The notes beneath the pieces were generated by a model. That model had not been told where the DNA came from and did no database searches. It was given only the letters and a program-made list of their open reading frames with translations. A program made the position numbers and the translations under genes. 64,000 nucleotides of DNA from JBBSIN01 sp038232055. Its GTDB lineage: Bacteria > Actinomycetota > Actinomycetes > JADGOV01. How positions within the stretch are numbered: the stretch's first letter is position 1; every line of letters starts with the position of its first letter. The stretch is from NCBI GenBank assembly GCA_038232055.1, contig JBBSIN010000003.1:8220-72219 (forward strand), read 5' to 3'. Positions 34,103-42,012 of the stretch are shown piece after piece.

Positions 34103-34356
34103 GACGCGCGACGTCCCTTCAGCAGTGTGCGTACGGCCTCGACGCCGTAGACGAGGTCGCCAGCATGGACAGCCTCGCGTGCTTCGGCGAGCGCCCGCAA
34201 TGCTTCGGGGTCGGCCTTGACCTCGGCGGTTTCGCGCAGGGCGAGGTAGACCTCGATGGCCTGGATGACCGTCTGATGCACGCTGCGTCGCTCTTCGTCG
34301 GCGGCGGCACGCAGGTCGGCATCGAGTTCGGGCGGAAGCCGCAACGTCATAGCCAT
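34099..34356 (-). CDS. Ribbon-helix-helix antitoxin (orphaned)
   Basis: An 85-residue protein with an N-terminal RHH DNA-binding region (MAMTLRLPPELDADLRAAA) and a C-terminal toxin-wrapping tail (DPEALRALAEAREAV, DLVYGVEAVRTLL). It is the antitoxin of a RelE-type module, but its toxin partner is truncated. It would still be able to bind its own promoter. The ATG at 34356 was chosen; the preceding frame is not homologous. Confidence 0.8.
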   Translation of the reverse strand: MAMTLRLPPELDADLRAAADEERRSVHQTVIQAIEVYLALRETAEVKADPEALRALAEAREAVHAGDLVYGVEAVRTLLKGRRAS

Positions 34357-34491
34357 ACCGTTACGGTATCCAGCGTCACCGTGCTGATGGCATACCTGGC
34401 CTGCGGCATGGCGACCCGGCACCTGCGCCACGGAGGCTAAAGGCCGCACGGGAGGCGGCTCGAAGGGCGTCGCGCCGGTATGGTTCCTGCC

Positions 34492-34599
34492 GTGATGGGC
34501 GCTCTCTACGTGACGTTGCTCATCGCCCTCCTGTTGGCAGTGGCGGCCGGCGCCGGCCACGCCGCCTATCGGCTGTACGCCGACAGCGCACAGCGGTAG
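34492..34599 (+). CDS. Putative 35-residue single-span membrane peptide
   Basis: GTG-ATG start followed by GALYVTLLIALLLAVAAGAGHAAYRLYADSAQR and TAG. It has one clear hydrophobic helix and lies 6 bp before the nitrobindin gene in the same direction. No ribosome-binding site is convincing and no family is recognised; it could be a chance frame. Confidence 0.35.
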   Translation: MMGALYVTLLIALLLAVAAGAGHAAYRLYADSAQR

Positions 34600-34605
34600 T
34601 CGGCA

Positions 34606-35079
34606 GTGGCGTCGGGCGAGCTACCGCTGGAACTGGCTCCGCTGGCGTTCCTGCTCGGCCGCTGGCAGGGGGAGGGCGTGGGCGGCTACCCGACCATCAA
34701 CGACTTCGGCTACGGGCAAGAGGTCGAGTTCGCGTACTACGGCAAGCCCGTGCTGGCGTACTCCAGCCGGACGTGGGCACTTGACGACGGCCGACCGCTC
34801 GCCCGCGAGTCCGGCTTCTGGCGCCCGCGGCCCGACGGCGAGGTCGAGGTCCTGCTCGCCCATCCCACGGGTGTCGTCGAGGTCTACCTGGGATCGGGAA
34901 GCGGGACGAGGATCGAAATCGGAACCGACATCGTGGCCCGTACGCCCTCGGCCAAGGACGTCTCCCAGCTGCACCGGCTCTACGCGGTGGTGAACGAGGA
35001 GCTTCTGTACGCGATCGACATGGCGGCGGTCGGCCTTCCGCTGCAGCCGCATCTGTCCGCCAGGCTGGGGCGGGCCTGA
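34606..35079 (+). CDS. Nitrobindin-like FABP family haem protein
   Basis: A 157-residue beta-barrel protein with the signature LLGRWQGEGVGGYPTI (GXWXGXG) near the N terminus and the C-terminal LQPHLSARL that supplies the conserved haem-ligand histidine. Nitrobindins bind ferric haem and detoxify peroxynitrite. Start GTG at 34606. It is followed by a stable structured element (35090-35149). Confidence 0.88.
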   Translation: MASGELPLELAPLAFLLGRWQGEGVGGYPTINDFGYGQEVEFAYYGKPVLAYSSRTWALDDGRPLARESGFWRPRPDGEVEVLLAHPTGVVEVYLGSGSGTRIEIGTDIVARTPSAKDVSQLHRLYAVVNEELLYAIDMAAVGLPLQPHLSARLGRA

Positions 35080-35089
35080 GCACGGCGAA

Positions 35090-35149
35090 CCCCCGGGCGC
35101 TTCCTCACATCTGGTGAGGGCCGGTTGGACAAGTTCCGGCGCCCGGGGG
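35090..35149. other. Stable multi-stem structured element
   Basis: A perfect 11-bp closing stem (CCCCCGGGCGC at 35090-35100 with GCGCCCGGGGG at 35139-35149) encloses a 6-bp hairpin CCTCAC/GTGAGG (35103-35119) and a shorter CCGG/CCGG hairpin (35121-35139). It lies just after the nitrobindin stop. It may be a terminator, or a small structured RNA; no T-tract follows on either strand. No known RNA family recognised. The following 35150-35357 stretch shows no gene. Confidence 0.55.
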
Positions 35150-35357
35150 TCGGGTGTCTGCCGTTGGATTCGCCGGCCGCCGCCCGATCGGGGAGGCGTC
35201 CGGTTGAGATCGTCCGGAGTCCGAGAGAACAGCGGCTAGCGGACAGCCACCTCACGAGTCCGATGACTATGCATTAAGCGGACCACCTCCCTTCCCGTGT
35301 GCAACAACGGTACGACGATCCGCCTCGCCGGCGCAACGGCGTTCCGCGCGCGGCAAG

Positions 35358-35882
35358 TCAGCGGCACCAGAACGCAGCGGATGTCGGCACCGAGGAGTAG
35401 TCGCCGAGCGTTGTCGGAAGGGGCGCGTGCGTGGCGAGGGCGAGGACGAGCAGACCGGCAGCCGCCGCGCCCAGGAGCGACCCGGCCCGTCGGGCGCCGG
35501 CGGTCGCGCGCTCCCACGCCCAGCCACCGAGCAGGAAGATGCCGAGGGCGACCAGCAGTGGCTGGGGCGCCGTGTGCACCGAGACGTGTCCGACGAACGC
35601 GTCCATCCAGAGCTGGTGCGGCACCCGGCCGAAGACGAAGAGCAGGTCCGGGAAGCTCGACAGCAGCTGCCCGCCGAGCGCCCACTGGAGGGCGCTGGTG
35701 GGGCGCCGACGTACCGAGCTCCACCAGGCAGCGGCGGCGAGGCCGAGCCCGACGCCGATCAGCGTGTGCAGCAGCAGGTGCCAGCTGGTGCCGCGCAGGA
35801 TGTACGCGCGGGCGAAGACCGCCTCCCAGGCGATCAACGCCACCGCCAGCAGCGCACGCCTGCCGACCGGCGCGCCCTTCAC
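35358..35882 (-). CDS. Multi-span membrane protein, function unknown
   Basis: A 174-residue protein with about five hydrophobic segments and a conserved-looking HLLLHTLIGVGLGLAAAAWW block, plus histidines facing predicted helix ends. The family is not recognised. The GTG at 35882 overlaps the stop of the upstream gene by 4 bp, so it is co-translated with the thioredoxin-like protein. Confidence 0.7.
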   Translation of the reverse strand: MKGAPVGRRALLAVALIAWEAVFARAYILRGTSWHLLLHTLIGVGLGLAAAAWWSSVRRRPTSALQWALGGQLLSSFPDLLFVFGRVPHQLWMDAFVGHVSVHTAPQPLLVALGIFLLGGWAWERATAGARRAGSLLGAAAAGLLVLALATHAPLPTTLGDYSSVPTSAAFWCR

Positions 35883-36334
35883 CGCAGCGCATCCAAGAGG
35901 ATGGCCTGCTCGCCGGTGTGGTCCGGGTATCCACCGTCGTAGGTGCGGTACCGGACGAACCCTCGGCCGTCGACGAGCGCGTAGCCGGGATGGCAGCCGG
36001 CGGCGGCACGGGGCAGCGCCAGCCGGCGGACTACCGTCCCGTCCGCAATGACGACGAGGCCGAACCGGTTGGGCAGCCCGGTCGGCGTGTCCCGGCTCCG
36101 CAGGTAGCGACTCAGGGCCGCGGCGCACTTCGGATCGGTGGTGAGCCCGGGCGCGAGGTAGAGGGTCGGCTTTCCGGCCACCGCTCCGACACCCGGCACC
36201 CGCTGGTGGAGGCTGACCAGGTCGATCTGTTCCAGCCCGGAGTCGGGCACGAGCGGCGCTGCGGTGGCGTACGCCGCGACGGCCGCGATCGCAGCGACCT
36301 GCGCCACGCCGAGCGCGACGATCCGGCGCACCAT
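35879..36334 (-). CDS. Membrane-anchored thioredoxin-fold-like protein, function unknown
   Basis: A 151-residue protein with an N-terminal membrane/signal helix (residues 3-27). The exported part has a LYLAPG strand and PGYALVDGRGFVRYRTYDGG, resembling the end of thioredoxin/peroxiredoxin folds, but no CXXC motif. It has two separated cysteines (DPKCAAAL, AAGCHPGYA). The ATG at 36334 was chosen because it gives a good signal helix. It diverges from the fur-type gene and is coupled to the following membrane protein. Confidence 0.65.
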   Translation of the reverse strand: MVRRIVALGVAQVAAIAAVAAYATAAPLVPDSGLEQIDLVSLHQRVPGVGAVAGKPTLYLAPGLTTDPKCAAALSRYLRSRDTPTGLPNRFGLVVIADGTVVRRLALPRAAAGCHPGYALVDGRGFVRYRTYDGGYPDHTGEQAILLDALR

Positions 36335-36384
36335 GTCAGAAGTCTGGCACCGCCGTGGCGAACCGCCGGTCCTAGACTCGCGGT

Positions 36385-36816
36385 ATGGCGGGCACGGCAT
36401 GGCAGAGCGAGCTGCGGGCTCGCGGCTACCGCCTGACACCGCAGCGTCAGCTGGTCCTGGAAGCGGTCGACGCGCTGGGGCACGCGACGCCCGATGCGAT
36501 CGCCGCGAAGGTGCGCCGCGTCGCGAGCGGCGTGAACATCTCGACGGTCTACCGCACCCTGGAGTTGCTCGAGGAGCTGGGTCTGCTGCGCCATGCACAC
36601 CTGGGCCACGGCGCCCCGTCGTACCACGTCGCGTGGGCTGACGACCACGTCCACCTCGTCTGTCGCGACTGCGGCAGCGTGGAGGAGGTAGCCCCCGCCA
36701 CGCTGGCCGACGTGGTCGAGCGCCTACGCGAGGAACGCGGCTTCACCGTCGACGTGGGGCACTTCGCCGTCTTTGGCCGGTGCGCGGCCTGTACGGCGGC
36801 GAAGGCTTCGACGTGA
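36385..36816 (+). CDS. Fur family transcriptional regulator
   Basis: A 143-residue Fur-type metalloregulator. The winged helix holds GYRLTPQRQLVLEAV and NISTVYRTLELLEELGLL. The metal-binding half has HVHLVCRDCG and the second Cys pair CAAC near the end, plus the sensory histidines (H-x-H). It could be Zur, Fur or PerR-like; the sequence alone does not settle the metal. The stop overlaps the ygfZ GTG by 4 bp, an arrangement that links it to iron-sulfur biology. Confidence 0.92.
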   Translation: MAGTAWQSELRARGYRLTPQRQLVLEAVDALGHATPDAIAAKVRRVASGVNISTVYRTLELLEELGLLRHAHLGHGAPSYHVAWADDHVHLVCRDCGSVEEVAPATLADVVERLREERGFTVDVGHFAVFGRCAACTAAKAST

Positions 36817-37913
36817 CCAGTCCCCAGACGAGCCGCCTGACCAGTCCCCTCGCCAGCCCCCTGCTGTCTCGCACGGGTGCGGTCGCTGCCGATCCGCCCG
36901 ACGAGATGGTCGCCACCCACTACGGCGATCCGCTTCGCGAGCAGCGCATGCTCGTCGAGACGGGTGGGCTCGTCGACCGCAGCAACCGTTCGGTCCTCAC
37001 CGTCACTGGTCCGGACCGGCTGTCGTGGCTGCACACCATCACGAGCCAGCACCTGGCCACACTCGCGCCCATGCATGGTGGCGAGGCGCTCGTGCTCTCC
37101 CCGCATGGCCACGTCGAGCACCATCTCGTCGTCGCGGACGACGGAGAGACGACCTGGCTCGACGTCGAGCCGGGCACCGCGGACGCGCTGCTGCGCTACC
37201 TCGACTCCATGCGTTTCCTGCTCCGGGTCGAGCCGAGCGACGTGTCGGCCCACTGGGCCGTGGTCACCGTTTTCGGTTCCGACGTGCCCGACGGGTTGCC
37301 GACCGAGGCCTACGCGGTCCAGCCGCTGTCCCGCGGCGGCTTCGCTCGGCGAATGCCACCCCTGGGGCCGGACGTCGCGACCGCCGATCTCGTCGTACCG
37401 CGGAAGAATCTTGCCGACCTCGACGTCACCTCGCTCGCCGGACTGTGGGCGTACGACGCGCTGCGCATCGAGGCGGCCCGCCCACGGCTCTGCGTGGACA
37501 CCGATTCCCGCACGCTGCCCCACGAGGTCGGCTGGATCGGGGTCGCCGTCCACCTCGACAAGGGGTGCTACCGGGGACAGGAGACCGTGGCCCGCGTGCA
37601 CAACCTGGGCCGACCGCCCCGGCGGCTCGTCGTGCTGCAGCTCGACGGCAGTGTGGAGGCGCTGCCAAGGAAGGCTGCGCCGATCGAGTGGCAGGGGCGA
37701 CCGGTCGGTGTCGTCGGCACCTCGGCCCGCCATCACGAGCTCGGTCCGGTCGCCCTAGCGCTCGTGAAGCGCGCTGTCCCCGACGACGCCGAATTGCTCG
37801 CCGACGGCATCGCAGCGCGAGTGGACCCGGCGCTCAGCTTGGTAGCCGGGCAACCCGCCGCCCCGCGGGCACGCGTCACACCTCTAGGAGGAGCGTCACG
37901 GGGCCGTCGTTGA
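36813..37913 (+). CDS. ygfZ: YgfZ/GcvT folate-binding protein (Fe-S cluster assembly)
   Basis: A 366-residue protein with the diagnostic motif DKGCYRGQETVAR at about residues 249-261, whose cysteine is conserved. YgfZ-type proteins use tetrahydrofolate to help insert or repair iron-sulfur clusters. The N-terminal GcvT-like region (GLVDRSNRSVLTVTGPDRLSWLH-type sequence) is normal. The GTG at 36813 overlaps the Fur-type stop. The 3' end overlaps the convergent dtd gene by 38 bp. Confidence 0.92.
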   Translation: MTSPQTSRLTSPLASPLLSRTGAVAADPPDEMVATHYGDPLREQRMLVETGGLVDRSNRSVLTVTGPDRLSWLHTITSQHLATLAPMHGGEALVLSPHGHVEHHLVVADDGETTWLDVEPGTADALLRYLDSMRFLLRVEPSDVSAHWAVVTVFGSDVPDGLPTEAYAVQPLSRGGFARRMPPLGPDVATADLVVPRKNLADLDVTSLAGLWAYDALRIEAARPRLCVDTDSRTLPHEVGWIGVAVHLDKGCYRGQETVARVHNLGRPPRRLVVLQLDGSVEALPRKAAPIEWQGRPVGVVGTSARHHELGPVALALVKRAVPDDAELLADGIAARVDPALSLVAGQPAAPRARVTPLGGASRGRR

Positions 37914-38301
37914 CGAGCTCCACCTGCATTCTCGCGCCGAACCGCCCGGTCTCGACCCGCGCGCCGCGGGCCCGCAATGCCTCGACCACGGCCTGCACGA
38001 GCGGCTCCGCGACAGCCGCCGGTGCCGCCGCGCTCCACGAGGGCCGCCGCCCCTTTCGGGTGTCGGCGTAGAGAGTGAACTGGCTCACCACCAGCAGCGG
38101 CGCAGCCAGCTCGGCGGCCGACCGCTCGTCGTCCAGGATGCGCAACGTGTGCACCTTGGCAGCCAACGCCGCTGCTTGCGCCGCGGTGTCCGAGTGCGTG
38201 ACGCCGACGAGGACGAGGAGCCCTGCCCGGTCGATGCCACCGACCACCTCACCCGCGACCGTGACGCTCGCCCGCGACACGCGCTGAACCACTGCCCGCA
38301 C
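37876..38301 (-). CDS. dtd: D-aminoacyl-tRNA deacylase
   Basis: A 141-residue homodimeric proofreading enzyme that frees tRNA from D-amino acids and glycine. Signature motifs are SQFTLYADTRKGRRPSW and the C-terminal VNDGPVTLLLEV (the cross-subunit Gly-Pro motif). The N terminus MRAVVQRVSRASV is typical; the start is GTG. The end overlaps ygfZ by 38 bp on the opposite strand. Confidence 0.95.
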   Translation of the reverse strand: MRAVVQRVSRASVTVAGEVVGGIDRAGLLVLVGVTHSDTAAQAAALAAKVHTLRILDDERSAAELAAPLLVVSQFTLYADTRKGRRPSWSAAAPAAVAEPLVQAVVEALRARGARVETGRFGARMQVELVNDGPVTLLLEV

Positions 38302-38313
38302 GGCGAGCCATTG

Positions 38314-39150
38314 TCACCGACCGAAGAAGCCGCGCTTGCGGGGGGCGTCGGCCGTCGCCGGGACCGGCCGATATGGCGCGGGCGACAGCGGCTGGTCCTC
38401 CTGACCCAGAGCGGACAGCTCACGCATGAGGGCCGCAGTGTCGGCAAGCTCGTCGTCGACGCGCGACGGACGCTCGACCGGCGGTGCCGGCTCGACCTGC
38501 GGTGCCGGCTCGGTTTCGGCTTCCGGCTCCAATTCCAGCGCCGGCTCGGCTGCCGGTGCCGGATCCGCCCCTGGGACGGCGTACGGGGAGATTCCGGCGA
38601 CCGGCTCGATGTCGAGCGCTCCGGTGTCAACCAGCCGCAGTGTCGCCCGAGCGCACTCGAGCAGCGTGAGTCCAGTCTGCGCCGCCACGTCGCGCAGGGT
38701 CCGGATCTCGGTCACCGCGGCCAGCAACAGGTCGTCGGTAACGCCGACTCCGGCGCCGCCCCGCCCCAGCAGCTGGGAGTCCGGTCCCCCGAGCCGCTCG
38801 ACGAGCGGCTCCCATTCAGCGCGACGCGCCGCCATCTCCGCGAGCAGCCCCGCCACGTCGAGGGGTGGTGCGACGTCGCTGCGCGCCCGTCCGGACCGGA
38901 AGGTGGTCGAGATCGCGCCAACCGCCAATCGCGTGACGTCGTCTCGTACCAGCTCCTGCACGGCGGCGACCAACGGAGCGGCTTCGACGTACCCCAGGTG
39001 CAGAAGCAGCTCGGCGAGCCGCCAGTGCGGAAGCTCCAGCCGGCCAAGGTGCTCGGCCTGCCGGACGGCCTCTGCCGACACGAGCCCCATAGCTGCGAGC
39101 CGGCGGCCGAGCCGGGGCGGCTCTCCGTGCGGCGCGCGCCGACGACGCAT
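38314..39150 (-). CDS. DUF4388-like helical protein with acidic Pro/Glu-rich tail
   Basis: A 278-residue protein. Two winged-helix-like segments (LGRRLAAMGLVSAEAVRQAEHLG; LLLHLGYVEAAPLVAAVQELV) resemble DUF4388/type II secretion ATPase N-terminal domains. A linker rich in Pro, Glu and Ala (about residues 195-250) and a basic tip RKRGFFGR follow. No catalytic motif is seen. The ATG at 39150 is given; a start at Met21 is possible. It lies upstream of dtd in the same direction. The function is not recognised. The 240 bp upstream hold no gene. Confidence 0.6.
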   Translation of the reverse strand: MRRRRAPHGEPPRLGRRLAAMGLVSAEAVRQAEHLGRLELPHWRLAELLLHLGYVEAAPLVAAVQELVRDDVTRLAVGAISTTFRSGRARSDVAPPLDVAGLLAEMAARRAEWEPLVERLGGPDSQLLGRGGAGVGVTDDLLLAAVTEIRTLRDVAAQTGLTLLECARATLRLVDTGALDIEPVAGISPYAVPGADPAPAAEPALELEPEAETEPAPQVEPAPPVERPSRVDDELADTAALMRELSALGQEDQPLSPAPYRPVPATADAPRKRGFFGR

Positions 39151-39390
39151 CCTTCGCGGAGCCAGACGGCGGAGCGGCGGGCGTCATCGGTTACCTGTAG
39201 GCAACCGGTTGCCCGCCTTCGCGAGTTGGGTCAACCGAAGTACCAGTGGGCCGCCGACGTCGGGCGAGTCCACCGCGGCGCACCTCCTCACTTTTCCGCT
39301 GCAGACAGGACATCGGCGACCGTGCGCCTCGAACTTGAATGCCGGACAGAACTCTCGTCCCTTCGGCGGTGGTCGTGAAACGATGCGGCC

Positions 39391-40260
39391 ATGAGCACCA
39401 CCGGCACTCTCGTCACGGTTGCGCCCACCGGCGCCGAGACGGCGAAGGCCGACGTACCGGCGCTTCCGGTCACGCTCGACGAGCTCGTCGCCACGGCCCG
39501 CGCCTGTGAGAGCGCTGGCGCGGCGATGATTCACATCCACCTCCGGGACGACGAGGCGCAGCCGACTCTCGACGTGGAGCGTGCCCGCGACGTCGTCGCC
39601 GCGGTTCGGGAGTCGACGAACCTCCTCGTTCAGCTCTCGACAGGTGGCGCGGTCACCGACCCCGAGTCGGCGCGGCTCCGCGTGCTCGACGCGGAACCGG
39701 ATTCCGCGAGCCTGTCGTGCGGCAGCGTCAACTTCGGCGACGACGTGTTCCTCAACCGTTGGCCGTTCATGGTGGAGCTGCACCAACGCATGCAGGAGCG
39801 CGAGGTCGTTCCGGAGTACGAGCTGTTCGACATCGGCCACGTCGCCGCATTGCGCCGGCTGCTCGACCGACACGGCCTCCCGTACGGCGGGCACGTGCAC
39901 TGCGATCTCGTGATGGGCGTGCCGGGTGGCATGCCCGGGACGACCGCGGCGCTCGTGGCCGCGGTGCAACTGCTACCCGAAGGCGCGACGTGGTCTGCGA
40001 CCGGAGTGGGCCGTACGTCGATCCCGGTCGCGCTCGCGGCGCTCTCCGCCGGCGGGCACCTTCGGGTCGGCATGGAGGACACTCTGACGTTCGCGCCCCG
40101 TCAGCCAGTGCAAGACAACGTGCAGCTGGTCGAGCGCGCGGCAACGCTCGCGAGGATGGCGCAACGGTCGCCGCTGTCCCCCGACGAGGCGCGCGGCGTA
40201 CTGAAGACCAAGGACCGTCGACCGACATTTGTGGCCAGCGGACAGGGAGCGAAACCATGA
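39391..40260 (+). CDS. Beta-keto acid cleavage enzyme (BKACE, DUF849)
   Basis: A 289-residue TIM-barrel enzyme. Zn-binding residues are in MIHIHLRDDE and GHVHCD, and the conserved catalytic region GGAVTDPE and VGMEDTL are present. BKACE enzymes condense a beta-keto acid with acetyl-CoA to give acetoacetate and a new acyl-CoA (Kce type in lysine fermentation). The actual substrate is unknown. The stop overlaps the RsiG-like gene as ATGA, so the two are co-translated. Confidence 0.9.
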   Translation: MSTTGTLVTVAPTGAETAKADVPALPVTLDELVATARACESAGAAMIHIHLRDDEAQPTLDVERARDVVAAVRESTNLLVQLSTGGAVTDPESARLRVLDAEPDSASLSCGSVNFGDDVFLNRWPFMVELHQRMQEREVVPEYELFDIGHVAALRRLLDRHGLPYGGHVHCDLVMGVPGGMPGTTAALVAAVQLLPEGATWSATGVGRTSIPVALAALSAGGHLRVGMEDTLTFAPRQPVQDNVQLVERAATLARMAQRSPLSPDEARGVLKTKDRRPTFVASGQGAKP

Positions 40261-40799
40261 CGAGCATGACCGAGGGCAACCGGCGCATCGATCGGGTTCT
40301 CGACGAGAACTATCTCAGGGAGCTCAGCACACTGCCGATCGCGGAGGTGCGGTCGCTGCGCGACGAGGCCGAGCAGGAGGAGACGGACGTCTCCTACCTG
40401 CGCCGGATGCTCCAGGGCCGCATCGACATCCTGCGCGCGGAGCTGGAGCGGCGGTCCGGCCCCGACAGCGGTGGTCTGGTCGACTCGCTGCCCCGCATCC
40501 TCGCCGACGAGCCGCGCAACAACGCCCGCGGCCTCGGCAGGTACAGCTCCGCCGAGCCCTCCCGCGTCGACGCGCATCGCCGCCGGATCGAGGCGCTGGT
40601 GGCCGACGTCGACCTCGACGACGTGACCGCGCGGACGGAGGACGAGCTGCGACGCACGCTCGACATCTTCGTGGAGCAGGAGCGCGGCCAGTCGGACAAG
40701 CGCCGTGCCGTGCAGCAGGTCGTCGACGCGTGCAGCGCCGAGATAGCCCGGCGCTACCGCGACGGCGAAGCCAACGTGGGAGACATCCTCAACCAGTGA
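40257..40799 (+). CDS. rsiG: RsiG-like c-di-GMP-binding anti-sigma factor
   Basis: A 180-residue coiled-coil protein with two exact copies of the c-di-GMP-binding signature E-x3-S-x2-R-x3-Q-x3-D: Glu42-Ser46-Arg49-Gln53-Asp57 and Glu142-Ser146-Arg149-Gln153-Asp157. In Streptomyces, RsiG loaded with c-di-GMP holds the sporulation sigma factor WhiG inactive. The central linker and length match that family. The ATG overlaps the BKACE stop. A strong hairpin terminator follows. No whiG gene is in this window. Confidence 0.88.
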   Translation: MTSMTEGNRRIDRVLDENYLRELSTLPIAEVRSLRDEAEQEETDVSYLRRMLQGRIDILRAELERRSGPDSGGLVDSLPRILADEPRNNARGLGRYSSAEPSRVDAHRRRIEALVADVDLDDVTARTEDELRRTLDIFVEQERGQSDKRRAVQQVVDACSAEIARRYRDGEANVGDILNQ

Positions 40800-40802
40800 G
40801 AG

Positions 40803-40847
40803 GCACGGCCGAAGGGGGCGACCGGTCGGCCGCCCCCTTCGCCGTGC
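40803..40847. terminator. Strong bidirectional hairpin terminator
   Basis: Left arm 40803-40820 (starts gcacggcc) and right arm 40831-40847 (ends gccgtgc) form 17 base pairs with a single bulged C and a 10-nt loop. It lies between the convergent rsiG-like and beta-helix genes. No T-tract, as usual for high-GC actinobacteria. Confidence 0.75.
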
Positions 40848-40856
40848 GGTGCTCGG

Positions 40857-41906
40857 TCAGCGGCAGAGCCGGTCCGGGCTGGCGCAGAAGTTGTGGCGGT
40901 AGACGTTGTGGCCGCCGCCCTTGGTGACGATGTCCGCCGGGCCGTTTCTGTAGGCGGTGTTGTTCTCGATGGTGTTGCCGCTCGAGGGACCGCCGCCGAA
41001 CATCGTGCCGTTGAGCAGCACGATGCCGCCTGAGCCGAAACTCTTACCGCGGTTGCCGAGGACGGCATTGTGGCTGACGGTCATGCCCGTTGCCCCCACG
41101 AGGACGATGCCGCCGCCCTGCGTGGGAGGCGCCTCGTCGCTGGGCGGGCAGAACTTGTTGTTGTTCTTCACGCTGTTGTTCCAGATCGCGGCGTTTCCGA
41201 CGAAGGCCGGGGGTTGCCCCGCGTTCAGGGCGAGGATGCCGATGCAGTTGCCGTACGCGTTGTTGTAGCCGATGAACGCGCCGCGGGAGTGCCGGTAGAA
41301 GATGCCGATACCGTTGTCCCAGACGTCGTTGCCGATGATCTCACCGGAGTTGTGCGGGGAGTCGCCACTGTAGATGCCGGCCTCGCCGCTCCCGTACGCC
41401 GCGTTCTTGATGATGTGGCTCCACGTGGACTCGAAGCGGGCGATGCCGTACTCGCCGTTGTTCGCAGCCGTGACGTGCTCGACGCTCAGGCCGTTCGTGT
41501 ACACGCCGATGATGCCGTTGCCGTGGTAGTTCCGCACCAGCAGCTGGCTGATGTGGGTCTTCTGGACGTAGTGCCTCTTGCTACCGATGACACAGATGCC
41601 GTTGCCGCCGTCCTCCGTCGAGCACGGGTTCTTCGGATCCTTCTTGCCCGGCTGGAGCACGGTGCCGTTCCATGCAGCGCCCGAGCCGCGAATCGTGAGG
41701 TTGTCGGTGCGGACGAACACGCTCTCCCGGTAGATCCCCGGCTTGACGATGATCGTGTCGCCGGGATGCGCCCGGTTGACGGCCGCCTGGATCGAGTGCC
41801 CGGCCGTGACAAAGTGGGTCGTCGCCGCCGACGCCGGAGCGGCGAGCGCGACCCCGCTGGCCGCGGCCACACAGGCCACTGCGGACATGCTCAACGCACG
41901 ATTCAT
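40857..41906 (-). CDS. Secreted right-handed parallel beta-helix protein
   Basis: A 349-residue exported protein. The Sec signal peptide covers residues 1 to about 27, with an ASA cleavage site. The body consists of short beta-helix rungs (NGIIGVYTNGLSVEHVTAAN, GIGIFYRHSRGAFIGYNNAYG, SGGIVLLNGTMFGGG), each with asparagine ladders. The N-terminal HSIQAAVNRAHPGDTIIVKPG is the usual cap of NosD/pectate-lyase-like folds. Catalytic residues cannot be assigned; carbohydrate binding is likely. MNRALSM at 41906 was preferred to an ATG 4 codons upstream. Confidence 0.85.
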   Translation of the reverse strand: MNRALSMSAVACVAAASGVALAAPASAATTHFVTAGHSIQAAVNRAHPGDTIIVKPGIYRESVFVRTDNLTIRGSGAAWNGTVLQPGKKDPKNPCSTEDGGNGICVIGSKRHYVQKTHISQLLVRNYHGNGIIGVYTNGLSVEHVTAANNGEYGIARFESTWSHIIKNAAYGSGEAGIYSGDSPHNSGEIIGNDVWDNGIGIFYRHSRGAFIGYNNAYGNCIGILALNAGQPPAFVGNAAIWNNSVKNNNKFCPPSDEAPPTQGGGIVLVGATGMTVSHNAVLGNRGKSFGSGGIVLLNGTMFGGGPSSGNTIENNTAYRNGPADIVTKGGGHNVYRHNFCASPDRLCR

Positions 41907-42012
41907 GGATCCCCCCAAGGGACGAAACGGGTACAGGTCGGCAGAACTCTAGTCCCATGGTTACCGGCGGGACCGACCTTCTTGCCGAAAAGTAAGATTT
42001 CCGACAGTTGCC

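Noticed and set aside
34019..34356. Functional RelE-type toxin-antitoxin system
   Set aside because: The toxin loses homology after about 28 codons and lacks the catalytic C-terminal half.
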